Assembly: GCA_017798145.1 (NCBI GenBank)
Contig: CP059069.1
Location: forward strand, 2,651,226 to 2,715,225
DNA: 64,000 bases
Source: Akkermansiaceae bacterium
Lineage (GTDB): Bacteria > Verrucomicrobiota > Verrucomicrobiia > Verrucomicrobiales > Akkermansiaceae
Reading direction: 5' to 3'
Shown: in pieces, positions 62,846 to 64,000 of the stretch
Position numbering within the stretch: position 1 is the first letter of the stretch
How the letters are laid out: each line of letters begins with the position of its first letter
The notes under the pieces: model-generated
Told to the model about the DNA's origin: nothing
What the model saw: the letters and a program-made list of their open reading frames with translations, nothing else
Databases searched by the model: none
Position numbers and translations under genes: made by a program

Positions 62846-64000
62846 GCAAGGATATCACCAGTGATGTCTGGCTTGGCGGCCACCCGAACACTTGGCGGCG
62901 GACGAGAATCAAGCGTGTCTGCGAATTCTCGCCCTCCTTCTCATCCGGCAAGCCAGATGCGGACGAAGAGTGCACCGTCTGCCCGATGGAGACCATTTCA
63001 GAGCTCGGAGCCATTGATGCCGGCAAATGCGAACGCTTTGACGACGTCACCCCTGGACTGACACTATTCGAGCCGAAGGATGTCCTTTTCGCAAAAATCA
63101 CGCCGTGCATGGAGAACGGCAAGGGAGCCTACGTTGAAACGCTACCCACACGATACGCATTCGGCAGCACCGAGTTCCACGTCCTTCGTCCATCCCATGA
63201 GGCCGACGGCAAATTCCTCTACTACTACACTTTCAACCCCACGTTTCGGGCTTGGGCGGAAAAGAACATGCACGGTGCAGCTGGTCAGCAGCGGGTTTCT
63301 GCCCGATTCCTGAAATACACTCATCTTCCCCTCCCACCCATCGACGAGCAGAAGCGGATCGCCGCGTATCTGGACGCGAGCTGCGAGGCGATCGACCGTG
63401 CCATAAAAACGAAGCGGCAACAGCTCGACACCCTTGATGCCCTCCGCAAGTCCATCATCACGCCAGCAGTGCTAAAGGGAGTTTCCCCAAATCCCAAAAT
63501 GCGGCAGCTGGATAACGCATGGCTGAAAGAGATTCCGTCGCATTGGAAATGCGTCTCACTCAAGAGGCTCAGTGATAACCATGCAGGTCTCACCCTCGGC
63601 AAAACCTACGAGGGGATATTGGTCAGCATGCCCTATCTGCGGGCAGCCAATGTCCAGGACGGCTTCGTGGATCTTAGGCAAATTACCCACATCGAAGTTC
63701 CGCCGGAGATCGTGGAGAAAAACCTGCTGTTACCCGGTGATGTGCTCATGACCGAAGGTGGTGATCTGGATAAACTCGGACGGGGATGCGTTTGGAGAGG
63801 TGAGATTGATCCCTGCATGCACCAGAACCACGTGCACGCAGTCCGTTGCCATAAACATCGCCTGCTCCCTGATTTCCTCGCCTACGTTACCTCGTCGCAG
63901 CACGGGCGAGACTATTTTGAAGCAACTGGCAAAAAGACAACCAACCTCGCCTCCACAAACTCGACAAAGGTGGGGCTCCTGCCCATACCCTTGCCGCCTA
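62842..64000 (+). CDS. hsdS: type I restriction-modification specificity subunit HsdS (3' end outside window)
   Basis: The frame opens at ATG 62842, overlapping the hsdM stop (ATGA), and stays open for 386 codons to the window edge. The first target-recognition domain ends in FLKYTHLPLPPIDEQKRIAAYL, the classic HsdS conserved spacer with coiled coil (ASCEAIDRAIKTKRQQLDTL). A second target-recognition domain starts at EIPSHWKCVSLKRLSDNHAG and runs to LLPIPLPP at the edge. It sets which sequence the complex recognises. Confidence 0.93.
   Translation, partial: MSKDITSDVWLGGHPNTWRRTRIKRVCEFSPSFSSGKPDADEECTVCPMETISELGAIDAGKCERFDDVTPGLTLFEPKDVLFAKITPCMENGKGAYVETLPTRYAFGSTEFHVLRPSHEADGKFLYYYTFNPTFRAWAEKNMHGAAGQQRVSARFLKYTHLPLPPIDEQKRIAAYLDASCEAIDRAIKTKRQQLDTLDALRKSIITPAVLKGVSPNPKMRQLDNAWLKEIPSHWKCVSLKRLSDNHAGLTLGKTYEGILVSMPYLRAANVQDGFVDLRQITHIEVPPEIVEKNLLLPGDVLMTEGGDLDKLGRGCVWRGEIDPCMHQNHVHAVRCHKHRLLPDFLAYVTSSQHGRDYFEATGKKTTNLASTNSTKVGLLPIPLPP

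Noticed and set aside
16..64000. CRISPR array search, prompted by the Cas4-like nuclease
   Set aside because: No regularly spaced 23-40-bp repeats with unique spacers were seen, and there is no cas1 or cas2.

Overview
The window looks like chromosome from a Verrucomicrobiota bacterium, probably near the Verrucomicrobiaceae (Luteolibacter or Haloferula type). This is inferred from three things: several secreted proteins end in a PEP-CTERM tail (V-P-E-P-S, a hydrophobic stretch, then R-R-R); a sulfatase is coupled to an H-X9-DG pseudopilin; and there are many very long secreted beta-sandwich proteins together with an ECF sigma/FecR pair. No 16S gene is present, so the placement is tentative.

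Left part (1-22 kb). The end of a leucine-rich-repeat gene overlaps a DEDDh exonuclease/J-domain fusion. Two toxin-antitoxin pairs (about 1.8-2.3 and 8.3-9.1 kb) flank a chemosensory-type signalling block: a three-PAS histidine kinase, a CheB-CheR-PAS fusion broken by a frameshift, and a stand-alone CheB. An 8.7-kb cyclic beta-1,2-glucan synthase follows. Next comes a cluster of small envelope proteins (DUF302, entericidin-like, Lmo0937-like, DUF3185-like, two lipoproteins, a fasciclin protein) with a NarL-type response regulator. Short ATGGGGT/ACCCCAT repeats are scattered between these genes.

Middle part (22-52.6 kb). This is a polysaccharide-use locus: a sulfatase, a GH78 alpha-L-rhamnosidase (frameshifted) plus GH78 remnants, a lyase-like protein, a BNR_4 propeller protein, two giant multidomain secreted proteins, three PEP-CTERM proteins, an ECF sigma/FecR anti-sigma pair, and a propeller-type histidine kinase with its response regulator. 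Sulfatase, rhamnosidase and a BNR_4 propeller together suggest a sulfated, rhamnose-containing glycan such as ulvan, but this is inference. Two features bind the locus together. Six copies of a 20-bp palindrome, TGTCAC-N8-GTGACA, lie in its promoter regions, including that of its own response regulator. The whole block also sits between two direct repeats of about 440 bp, each containing a tRNA-Val-like 5' half.

Right part (52.6-64 kb). A zinc-ribbon repeat protein diverges from an XRE regulator across a 24-bp palindromic operator, and this pair is bracketed by a second, unrelated direct repeat. A plasmid- or phage-like module follows: membrane protein, lipoprotein, DUF932, a Cas4/RecB-type Fe-S nuclease, a translationally coupled unknown protein, a ribbon-helix protein and an excisionase-like HTH. 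It abuts tRNA-Val(UAC). Beyond the tRNA lie an HNH-like protein and type I restriction-modification hsdM and hsdS, the latter cut by the window end.
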